Shown one piece after another: positions 1-5,983 of a stretch of 5,987 nucleotides of DNA (its first letter is position 1; each line of letters opens with the position of its first letter). The stretch covers positions 1 through 5,987 of the forward strand of contig JAUUNJ010000165.1 in assembly GCA_030844625.1 (NCBI GenBank), read 5' to 3'. The position numbers were made by a program, and so were the translations under genes. The DNA comes from Roseburia sp. Lineage in GTDB: Bacteria; Bacillota; Clostridia; Lachnospirales; Lachnospiraceae. The notes beneath the pieces were generated by a model that had not been told where the DNA came from, did not search any database, and saw only the letters and a program-made list of their open reading frames with translations.

Positions 1-63
1 CCACTTACGTAATATATAGTGCAGCAATGTCATTAAATCAATCTGTACTTCTTCCTCGTTCAT
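1..63 (-). CDS. Partial N-terminus of a probable Wzz/CpsC-type polysaccharide chain-length regulator
   Basis: Only the first 21 codons are in the window; the gene continues past the left edge. The visible peptide begins MNEEEVQIDL and ends LLHYILRKW. A short acidic stretch, then an I-D-L motif, then a helix ending in R-K-W just before an expected membrane segment is typical of the cytoplasmic start of Wzz/CpsC/YveK-type proteins. Those are membrane proteins that set polymer length in capsule or exopolysaccharide export and usually activate a partner tyrosine kinase. The ATG has a good ribosome site, GAGAGGA, about 6 bases upstream, and a strong promoter candidate lies 40 to 70 bases upstream, so this is probably the first gene of an operon. 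The start is well supported. The family call rests on 21 residues and is an inference; another short-leader membrane protein is possible. Confidence 0.6.
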   Translation of the reverse strand, partial: MNEEEVQIDLMTLLHYILRKW

Positions 64-102
64 GATAATCCTCTCATCCTTTGATTTTTGCCATTATGCG
101 CT

Positions 103-131
103 ATTATAGCATAGAACCATGTCTGTGCAAA
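103..131 (-). promoter_or_regulatory. Sigma-A type promoter of the polysaccharide gene
   Basis: Read on the minus strand, the -10 box is a perfect TATAAT (103-108) preceded by TGC, giving an extended -10. A 17-base spacer separates it from a -35-like TTTGCA (126-131, 4 of 6 consensus bases). Transcription would start near position 96, leaving a leader of about 33 bases before the ATG at 63. The -10 box sits inside the 11-base perfect palindrome GCTATTATAGC (100-110), which could be fortuitous or could be an operator. Confidence 0.6.
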
Positions 132-238
132 GCATTAATTTTATCTTGTGATATCAATTTAAATTTGAGTTTAACCGCCACACTGCCAATCTGCCATACC
201 AGCTTATGCAAATTACAATTTTTATATCAAAAAAATGC

Positions 239-3200
239 TTAAGAAACACTTATTTTTATATCAGTACATTTCTCACACAACTCATACGCAGTTGAAAAGT
301 ACGGCTTTGAAGCCCATTTATCAGCATCTCCAACAATATACAGATTGTTTTTTGCTCTAGTCACTGCCACATTAAGTATATTTGGTCTGCCGCATGCCCA
401 TTCTACTGCTCCATTTTCTTTTTCTCCAGAATCCACTCCAAGACATATGATTACAGTATCTGCTTCCTTTCCCTGAAATGTATGAATTGTGCCAATATTA
501 TCTCTTATCCAATCTTTTATATTTTGTTTGCATTCAACATCGTTGCTTTCACAAATATTATGATACAAGAAATCGTTATCCCTATAATAGCTAGCCAGTC
601 CTGCTTTCACATTTCTAAACGGGCTGATAATAAATAAGGAAGGAATTTCTGACTTGCCATTCTTATTCCAGCTGGCAATAAACTCGTTCTTTATTATTGG
701 CAAAATACGTTTCGCCTGCTCCAATACAAAATGTTTATTCTGTGACTGCCCTTTAACATCAATCCACGCACATACAGACTCTTCTCGATCGACTGTATTA
801 TATATCATCGTCTCGTTATACGCGATAATATTCGCAATGTCAAATATTCTTTTCTGGCATCTTCCATGTACCAGCAATGGTGATCCCACATAAAAATTAG
901 TTCCATCTAATTCCCGGATTCCTATATAGTTGTTAGCTGCATCTGCAAGACTTTGTACACTTGTTGTTTTACTTGCAATAAACGCCGATTGCTTATAATA
1001 ATTTTTCAAAAATTCAATTGTCTTATCATGTATTGTAACTACCGGTTCAATTTGCAATGGATCACCAACTGCAATCACTCTCCTGCATCTCCATATCACA
1101 CCTGCTGCTGCTTGTGGCATTGCTTGTCCAGACTCGTCTGCAAGTACAAGTCCAATATCTTCCCTTCCTACATATCGTAAAAAACTACCTATTGATGCAA
1201 ATGTGCTTGAAATTACCGGAACAGCTAATGCAAATCCCTGAAATAACGAAGCCGCATATTTATCCAGCTGGGTACTGCTCAAATTTCCTCTCATCATCTT
1301 GCTAAATGCATCCAATTGATCTCTCATCTGTGATGAGTTTTCTACGAAGGCTCGCTGCAAATTCATAGCTTCTAAAAATAGAGTTTCCCGTAATTTATTT
1401 ATTTCTTTTCCATTCCACGGTGCTTTTTCCTGAGCTGTTTTATATTCCTGTGCTTTTTCTGATTCAGTCAATTTCATCAGATAATCATCGTCTGGAACAT
1501 ATTCATCATATTCCTTTTTGAAATTATCAATCTGTTGGTTTTGTAGTTCTATTTTTTGTTTCTGTTCTTCAATTTCTTTCCTATACTGCTTTTCTGTATC
1601 CTCTTTCTCCTTAATCAGTTTTATTAAGATACGTATTTTTTCCTGTTTTTCAAACTTTTCATGCAGACATTTATTCTCTTTTTTTTCAATATTTTTATAT
1701 GCCACTATCATCTCATTTTTAGGACAAATCCAATACCTAATTTTAAAAAATAATACCTGTTGTCTTATTTCATCTTTTTGTTTTTGCATTTGTAATCTCT
1801 GCATTTCTAATTCCTGTACACTTTTTTCAGCTTCCCCTTTTTCCATATATAATTTGCTTAGACGTTTTCGTACTGCCCTGAGTTTTCTTTCTTTTTCTGA
1901 AATATTTCTCTGCATTCTTCTTATTTTCTTTAATGTACAATAACATTCATCCATTTTCGAATATTCAGTTTGCACCTCTTTTAACACGCTACTAAATCTA
2001 TCTTTTGCAGCTTTCCAGTTCTCCTTATATTGCATTGCTGTTTTCTGTGTCTGGATAGTCCTCAAATAACGATTAAAATCAAAGAATTCATCTTCTTCTT
2101 TCTTTAAAGGCCAAAATACATCAATAAACGCTGAACAATTTTTTCGATTTCCTAACGCTGCAGCACACATTCCCCATGTTTTTCGTTTTAATACCTGGTC
2201 TGAAATCTGATTAAAATATGTGTACTTATCCTGATACTCTTTCGAAATACTTTTGATATCTGGAAGTTCCATCGTAATATTTTTTGCTGCTGCATTATTA
2301 TTTGTCACTACCAGCATAGTATATTTTTTTAATTTATCATCAATCTCTTTTATCGTGTTGTTATATCTGTTATAAGAAATTATACCTATTTCCTTAACAA
2401 AAACATCATCCGGCTTCTCATATTCACACAGAGCTATTGCCCTCTCCACTACATTAGCTGCAACAACGTCTCTTAGCAATGTCGTTTTTCCTGTTCCCGG
2501 AGGTCCATTAACTGAAAACACCGGCGTATACCCTTCCTTTTGGTTCATCGCAATATTTACAGCTAGCTGCTGCATGCTTCTTAGTGAATAGCCACTTGGC
2601 CATTTACCATATGGCATTGTTTTCGGATCAAATATTGCAAAAAGAGCGTCCTTATCATGTTCTACATCTATGCGCTTATCCGAATTATGATTCAAATATT
2701 GTTCCAATGCCTGACCATAATTTTGTTTCGATACGTTATTAATTACATTTTCCAGATCTCTCACATAAAAACTATTCAATAAATCATTTGCTTTGATCAG
2801 TTCATCAATTTGGCGGTCTTCCTCTTCAACCACCGCTGTATGTTCTTGAGACTGATTATCTTTTTTCTCACCAACAACCCTGTCTATTCGCATCCAGCAC
2901 CCTGAAAATTCTATATTCCAGGATAATTCACTCTTTATCCTATTTACTATCTGCCTGCATTTTTCATAGTCCACCACTTCATCCCATGCAAACAATTGCA
3001 TAAATAATCTTGTTTCATATTCATGAAAATCATCATCCCACTGATTAAGTTCTATCTGTTTTTGTTTTACCCTGTTAATTGCCCATGGAAATGACGATAT
3101 TCTAAAACTTGTTTCATCAAATTTTCCATCTGCCTTTAATCTAAACTTACAAAAACAACTTGTTTCATTACTGTCATCTCGGAACTCTTTTTCTGCATTC

Positions 3201-3427
3201 ATCTGTTTAGCAATCACATCTAATGCACTTTTCACCCTAAAAATTCCCAAATACACTTCATAATACCGTACACAATTATTTTCCTGAATTGTTGGATTTT
3301 CCAAGTCTGGATAGTCACATTCCCGTGCTATCTTAAATGATTTTATTTTCTCGTTGTGCTGTTCTTCCAGTATATAAGGATAAAAATTCTCTAATTTATG
3401 CCAATATAATAATGTATCGTTATTCAT
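239..3427 (-). CDS. SF1B (UPF1/DNA2-like, COG1112-type) helicase with coiled-coil insertion
   Basis: This is a large ATP-dependent nucleic-acid helicase of 1062 residues from the ATG at 3427. From that Met, the motifs are: Q-motif Gln near 286, Walker A GPPGTGKT at 308-315 (Lys314), motif Ia TNNNAAAKNI at 375-384, motif II DESGQA from Asp764, motif III GDPLQ at 788-792, motif IV SPFR at 935-938, motif V GTIHTFQGKE from 979, and motif VI NVAVTRAK at 1019-1026 (Arg1024). All are intact. The roughly 280-residue N-terminal part is a family-specific region I cannot name. Residues about 491-638 form a Lys/Glu/Gln-rich antiparallel coiled coil with a hydrophobic apex at 558-579, inserted between motifs Ia and II. 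No nuclease domain is visible. A longer reading starts at a GTG at 3502 (1087 residues), but the promoter lies over that codon and AAAGGA precedes the ATG, so I prefer 3427; an ATG at 3469 has no ribosome site. No intrinsic terminator is evident after the stop. The family call is firm. A role in phage defence or nucleic-acid surveillance is only inferred. Confidence 0.95.
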   Translation of the reverse strand: MNNDTLLYWHKLENFYPYILEEQHNEKIKSFKIARECDYPDLENPTIQENNCVRYYEVYLGIFRVKSALDVIAKQMNAEKEFRDDSNETSCFCKFRLKADGKFDETSFRISSFPWAINRVKQKQIELNQWDDDFHEYETRLFMQLFAWDEVVDYEKCRQIVNRIKSELSWNIEFSGCWMRIDRVVGEKKDNQSQEHTAVVEEEDRQIDELIKANDLLNSFYVRDLENVINNVSKQNYGQALEQYLNHNSDKRIDVEHDKDALFAIFDPKTMPYGKWPSGYSLRSMQQLAVNIAMNQKEGYTPVFSVNGPPGTGKTTLLRDVVAANVVERAIALCEYEKPDDVFVKEIGIISYNRYNNTIKEIDDKLKKYTMLVVTNNNAAAKNITMELPDIKSISKEYQDKYTYFNQISDQVLKRKTWGMCAAALGNRKNCSAFIDVFWPLKKEEDEFFDFNRYLRTIQTQKTAMQYKENWKAAKDRFSSVLKEVQTEYSKMDECYCTLKKIRRMQRNISEKERKLRAVRKRLSKLYMEKGEAEKSVQELEMQRLQMQKQKDEIRQQVLFFKIRYWICPKNEMIVAYKNIEKKENKCLHEKFEKQEKIRILIKLIKEKEDTEKQYRKEIEEQKQKIELQNQQIDNFKKEYDEYVPDDDYLMKLTESEKAQEYKTAQEKAPWNGKEINKLRETLFLEAMNLQRAFVENSSQMRDQLDAFSKMMRGNLSSTQLDKYAASLFQGFALAVPVISSTFASIGSFLRYVGREDIGLVLADESGQAMPQAAAGVIWRCRRVIAVGDPLQIEPVVTIHDKTIEFLKNYYKQSAFIASKTTSVQSLADAANNYIGIRELDGTNFYVGSPLLVHGRCQKRIFDIANIIAYNETMIYNTVDREESVCAWIDVKGQSQNKHFVLEQAKRILPIIKNEFIASWNKNGKSEIPSLFIISPFRNVKAGLASYYRDNDFLYHNICESNDVECKQNIKDWIRDNIGTIHTFQGKEADTVIICLGVDSGEKENGAVEWACGRPNILNVAVTRAKNNLYIVGDADKWASKPYFSTAYELCEKCTDIKISVS

Positions 3428-3440
3428 AAAAACTATATAT

Positions 3441-3446
3441 TCCTTT
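3441..3446 (-). promoter_or_regulatory. Ribosome binding site deciding the helicase start
   Basis: AAAGGA lies 13 bases before the ATG at 3427. The spacing is on the long side, but it is the only recognisable site near any of the three candidate starts: the GTG at 3502 has only a weak GGTAG too close to it, and the ATG at 3469 has none. Confidence 0.45.
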
Positions 3447-3502
3447 CTTGCAGCTGATTTTGTTCTCATCTGACATAAGCTGTACAACTTAAATTTTATC
3501 AC

Positions 3503-3531
3503 ATTCTACCAACAATTTGTTTTTTATTCAA
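3503..3531 (-). promoter_or_regulatory. Promoter of the helicase gene
   Basis: On the minus strand, TTGAAT (3526-3531, 4 of 6 consensus bases) is followed by a 17-base spacer and TAGAAT (3503-3508, 5 of 6). TGG directly before the -10 box makes an extended -10. Transcription would begin near 3496, downstream of the GTG at 3500-3502 and about 70 bases before the ATG at 3427. This gives the helicase its own transcription independent of the nuclease gene. Confidence 0.55.
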
Positions 3532-3538
3532 AACGTTT

Positions 3539-3569
3539 AATAGCCACTCCTTGTATCGGACTGGCTATT
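3539..3569. repeat. Inverted repeat (hairpin) just upstream of the helicase promoter
   Basis: AATAGCCA (3539-3546) pairs perfectly with TGGCTATT (3562-3569). After a C:C mismatch, TCC (3548-3550) pairs with GGA (3558-3560) around a 7-base loop, giving 11 pairs in total. It ends 8 bases before the helicase -35 box. Neither strand has a convincing T run after the stem, so a classic terminator is doubtful. It could block read-through from the right or bind a regulator. Confidence 0.5.
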
Positions 3570-3654
3570 TAAAATCAACTCTATTAAGTTTTCACTTATT
3601 TTCTTTTCCCTCATTTGCCTTCAACTTTTTTATGACTATTCCATTTTAAATACG

Positions 3655-3821
3655 CTATCTCGAATCTTCTGTCTTACACTCCATAAATACTATTATTCCA
3701 ACATGTTCAGCAGATTTTTTATCTGCTGACACCATAAGAGCAACACACGATACACCTAAAGCTGCTATAGAACTGTATATTGAAACTACTTCCATTATCA
3801 TTTCAAATGTGCTTTTTTCAT
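3655..3821 (-). pseudogene. Small membrane-peptide ORF, frame broken by an A6 run after the start; holin-like toxin candidate
   Basis: An ATG at 3821 has a well-spaced AAGGA site (3828-3832, 6 bases) but reads only MKKAHLK and stops. An overlapping frame encodes a 48-residue peptide from an ATG at 3801, starting MIMEVVSIYSS, with one hydrophobic segment of about 20 residues followed by ADKKSAEH and ending at a TAG at 3655. Adding one A to the A6 run at 3813-3818 would join the well-placed start to that frame, giving MKKSTFEMIMEV and so on (55 residues). A short S/T-Y/F-E start, one membrane span and a charged tail resemble Hol-Tox-type (putative holin-like toxin) peptides of Firmicutes; this is my reading, not a confirmed match. 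Alternatives are a coupled leader peptide (stop and start overlap as ATGA), phase variation, a decayed gene, or a sequencing error. No antisense RNA gene could be identified. Confidence 0.4.
3707..3729. repeat. Perfect 9-bp inverted repeat inside the small membrane-peptide ORF
   Basis: TCAGCAGAT (3707-3715) and ATCTGCTGA (3721-3729) are perfectly complementary around a five-base T loop (plus strand). On the minus strand it covers the codons for SADKKSAE after the hydrophobic segment. No T run follows on either strand, so it is not a standard terminator. It could fold in the peptide mRNA. Confidence 0.55.
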
Positions 3822-3855
3822 GCTGTTTCCTTGCTGTGACAATATTTTCAAATTT

Positions 3856-3884
3856 ATTGTATACTATTTTTCATTAAATGCCAT
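3856..3884 (-). promoter_or_regulatory. Possible promoter for the small membrane-peptide ORF
   Basis: ATGGCA (3879-3884, 4 of 6) is followed by a 17-base spacer and TACAAT (3856-3861, 5 of 6). Transcription would begin near 3849, about 28 bases before the ATG at 3821. The region is very AT-rich, so chance matches are easy. Confidence 0.35.
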
Positions 3885-3939
3885 TCGATATGACGTAATT
3901 TATATTATATTTATTCTTCTTTTGTAGTTCGATTATTTA

Positions 3940-4244
3940 TTATTTAAGGGTTTCCTCCTCGGAAGCCCTTAATCTGCCACCTTTCTCCTGTTCTAGTTTC
4001 TCCATAGCCTCAGCATCATATAATACGTTATCAAGAACTGTCACTGCAATCTGTTCTTTCTGCAATGCCTGTCTGATGTTCTCACATACAGCGTCTGCTC
4101 CCGCTTTTATTTCAAGTTACATCACATCAGGCAGACGTGATCCAGACCGTTCTTCACACATGCAATCTTGACTGCTGCAATTGCAAGTTCCATGGACTGC
4201 TCTGTAGTAAACTTACGTTGTTCAAGTTTTCGCCAGCTTTTTCT
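3940..4244 (-). pseudogene. Decayed coding remnant of unknown family behind the nuclease gene
   Basis: Two adjacent open stretches in different frames read like real protein. The first (4244 to 4122) includes FTTEQSMELAIAAVKIA and ends at a TGA. The second (4116 to 3940) has 58 codons without a usable start, includes AGADAVCENI and VTVLDNVLYDAEAMEKLE, and ends in tandem stops TAA TAA. Balanced amphipathic composition and lack of low complexity suggest they are halves of one protein of about 100 residues broken by frameshifts and stops. I do not recognise the family. The first half overlaps the last seven codons of the nuclease gene in the +1 frame, so it could instead be a lost C-terminal extension of that protein, though homologues usually end near this point. 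Confidence 0.4.
3944..3972 (-). terminator. Strong hairpin, possible terminator after the nuclease gene and remnant
   Basis: The arms TTAAGGGTTTCC (3944-3955) and GGAAGCCCTTAA (3961-3972) pair over 12 positions, one a G:U pair, around a 5-base loop. It is the most stable hairpin I see in the window and lies over the final codons of the remnant, 250 bases past the nuclease stop. The minus-strand tail is ATAATAAATAAT rather than a T run, so efficient intrinsic termination is uncertain. Confidence 0.4.
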
Positions 4245-5904
4245 TCACCATGCAACGTTTCTTAAAGAACGAAATGCCGTAACAAAGAATTTGATCGTAA
4301 TCATCCTCATATTCTTCTGCATACATCCTGTCATCAATCTGCTGCAAAGCCGCATCGCACGCACTTTCCAGTTTATCCAGAGACTTTGTGTACTTTGCTT
4401 CAAAAATTGCCACTCTGCCGTTGATTGGATCATACACAACCACATCACTGCGACCTTCACCATGTTCTTTATTAGAATCCACCATATATCCTGCCCCTGT
4501 AAAAATACCTGCAAGAAACGCATGATAGAAGTCCTCTTTATAATCATGGTAGCTGATGGTTCTGCGCAGTAATGCATTCATCTCTTTGGTAAGGTTCTCG
4601 CTGTCACCGTTCCACACGGCATCGAACAACGCACTCCGGTTACATTTCTTTGTGCTGTCATCGAACCATTTGATAACGGTCGTTTCAAAGATTTCCTTGA
4701 TTTCAGCGTTTGGAATCATAAGCGCCACTGTACCATCCGCCAGCTTACCATTGTAATCTTCCTCACGTGCTTTTGTCAGATATCCAGTCAGATACAGCAT
4801 ACTCCAAAGATTATTCTCTGAAGAATGCAGATAATCATAAGTCAGGTTCTCATCCACGCGCTGAACGATTGTACCTCCTGCCAGCAAAGTTTCCAGTTTC
4901 CCGGTGATGTTACTTCCAGCATAATCAATGAACGAGCGGATGACTGCATTATCACTCGTGTTCTTCCAATAGCTGACAGGTTTTGCTTTAGGATTGCGCT
5001 GTAACTCCAGCAGATAATTCATCACGTCCCACGGACAGTAAACATCAAAATCACCGAAGTGGTATCCGTCATACCACTCCCTGATGCTTTCTGCTTTATC
5101 CAAAACGTCCGCATCTTTAAGAATCTGGTCTACCTCACTTTGAACAAATCCAAAATACTCATTCAGCCTGGAATCCGTAATCGTGTCTGAAATAAAATTA
5201 TTTGTTCCAGTAAAAATGCTTTCCTTTGCAATTTTCAAGCAGCCCGTAATCACTGCAAAGCAGAGTGCCTGATTGTCCTTCAAAGCCTGCATCAGACCCT
5301 TCATGACATCTAACATCTCCTCATAGTAGCCATTGCTGTTTGCCTTTGCCACCGGAACATCATATTCGTCAATCAGGAGAATCACAGGTTTGCCATATTG
5401 CTGATACATCAATCTCGTAAGCAGCATCAGGCTTCCTTTCGTATCCTTGGTCGAAGCCGTACCCTGTATCAGTTGTTTTACGATTTCTTTATCAAAACTA
5501 TCTACCTTGTCGCTATCCAACAGATACAAGTGCTTCTTATACAACTCCGAGATGACAAGTGTAAGCATATCGTATGCACTGTTAAAATTCAGACCATCAA
5601 CCTGCCGGAACGAAACAAACACAGTCGGCCACTGATTCATCCATTCCATACACAGTTCATGCCTCTTTGCAATCTCAAGTTCCTCAAACAGTGCCTTGTT
5701 GTCCTTCCTGATATCAAAAAAACTTTCCAGCATACTCATGCCAAGTGTTTTTCCGAACCGCCTGGGGCGAGTGATCAAGGTTACTTTTGTTCCTGTTGTA
5801 CCGAGAAGTTCGCCTATCAGACCTGATTTATCAACATAATAATAACCATTCCTGCGGATTTCCTCAAAATCAGATACCCCAACTGGAATACTCAACAATT
5901 TCAT
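4222..5904 (-). CDS. AAA-ATPase-like / PD-(D/E)XK nuclease domain protein (DUF1703 type)
   Basis: The 560-residue protein is intact and near the usual length of its family (roughly 510-560). The N-terminal AAA-ATPase-like domain (PF09820 type) opens with the signature IPVGVSDFEEIR and YYYVDKSGLI, then a P-loop variant RPRRFGKT at 46-53 (Lys52) and Walker B LLIDEYD with Asp179 and Glu180. FTGTNNFISDTITDSRLNEY follows in the middle. The C-terminal PDDEXK_9-type domain (PF08011 type) runs from about 455 and holds GRSD with Asp487, FEAK with Glu502 and Lys504, and a downstream LQQI Gln, so the nuclease site looks competent. The family is known for the ATPase-nuclease pairing; its cellular role is not established. 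The ATG is chosen because AGGAGG lies 10 bases before it and the conserved start follows at once. Base composition is richer in G+C than the helicase gene. The neighbour on the right lies outside the window. Confidence 0.95.
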   Translation of the reverse strand: MKLLSIPVGVSDFEEIRRNGYYYVDKSGLIGELLGTTGTKVTLITRPRRFGKTLGMSMLESFFDIRKDNKALFEELEIAKRHELCMEWMNQWPTVFVSFRQVDGLNFNSAYDMLTLVISELYKKHLYLLDSDKVDSFDKEIVKQLIQGTASTKDTKGSLMLLTRLMYQQYGKPVILLIDEYDVPVAKANSNGYYEEMLDVMKGLMQALKDNQALCFAVITGCLKIAKESIFTGTNNFISDTITDSRLNEYFGFVQSEVDQILKDADVLDKAESIREWYDGYHFGDFDVYCPWDVMNYLLELQRNPKAKPVSYWKNTSDNAVIRSFIDYAGSNITGKLETLLAGGTIVQRVDENLTYDYLHSSENNLWSMLYLTGYLTKAREEDYNGKLADGTVALMIPNAEIKEIFETTVIKWFDDSTKKCNRSALFDAVWNGDSENLTKEMNALLRRTISYHDYKEDFYHAFLAGIFTGAGYMVDSNKEHGEGRSDVVVYDPINGRVAIFEAKYTKSLDKLESACDAALQQIDDRMYAEEYEDDYDQILCYGISFFKKRCMVKKKLAKT

Positions 5905-5912
5905 CTCTACCG

Positions 5913-5924
5913 CTCCTCCTCCCT
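5913..5924 (-). promoter_or_regulatory. Strong ribosome binding site of the nuclease gene
   Basis: The minus strand reads AGGGAGGAGGAG, with AGGAGG at 5915-5920, 8 to 10 bases before the ATG at 5904. It is the strongest ribosome site in the window. Confidence 0.75.
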
Positions 5925-5955
5925 TGGCTTTGCATAGATTTTTCAGTGTTTCTAC

Positions 5956-5983
5956 ATTATCTCACATAAAAAGAAAAGGTCAT
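5956..5983 (-). promoter_or_regulatory. Possible promoter of the nuclease gene
   Basis: GATAAT (5956-5961, 5 of 6) is preceded by TGA, giving an extended -10. ATGACC (5978-5983, 4 of 6) lies 16 bases upstream. Transcription would begin near 5949, a leader of about 45 bases. If real, the nuclease gene is transcribed alone rather than from a gene to the right. Confidence 0.4.

Noticed and set aside
181..240. Intrinsic terminator after the helicase stop
   Set aside because: There are T runs and short repeats (CTGCCA twice), but no GC-rich stem followed by a T run was found on the minus strand.
558..579. Considered whether the hydrophobic coiled-coil apex (helicase residues 558-579, not bases) is a zinc hook or a membrane anchor
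   Set aside because: There is one Cys and no CxxC, and Lys, Arg, Asn and Glu interrupt the hydrophobic stretch.
1518..1943. Plus-strand open frame of 141 codons rich in Cys, Phe, Ser and Ile
   Set aside because: It lies wholly antisense to the helicase coiled coil. Its composition is the mirror of Lys/Glu/Gln codons, and no independent ribosome site or family signature is visible.
3537..3614. Minus-strand 25-codon frame starting MREKKISENL, ending in the hairpin before the helicase
   Set aside because: It has a possible GAAGG only 3 bases before the ATG and overlaps the preceding stop, but it is too short and without any recognised family; the last codons are simply the hairpin.
4168..4572. 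Plus-strand open frame of 134 codons across the end of the nuclease gene
   Set aside because: It is antisense to the conserved PD-(D/E)XK domain and reads as unstructured His/Cys/Ile-rich translation.
5398..5826. Plus-strand open frame of 142 codons opposite the nuclease gene
   Set aside because: It is antisense to the conserved ATPase domain, has no recognisable domain, and the opposite strand is clearly the coding one.
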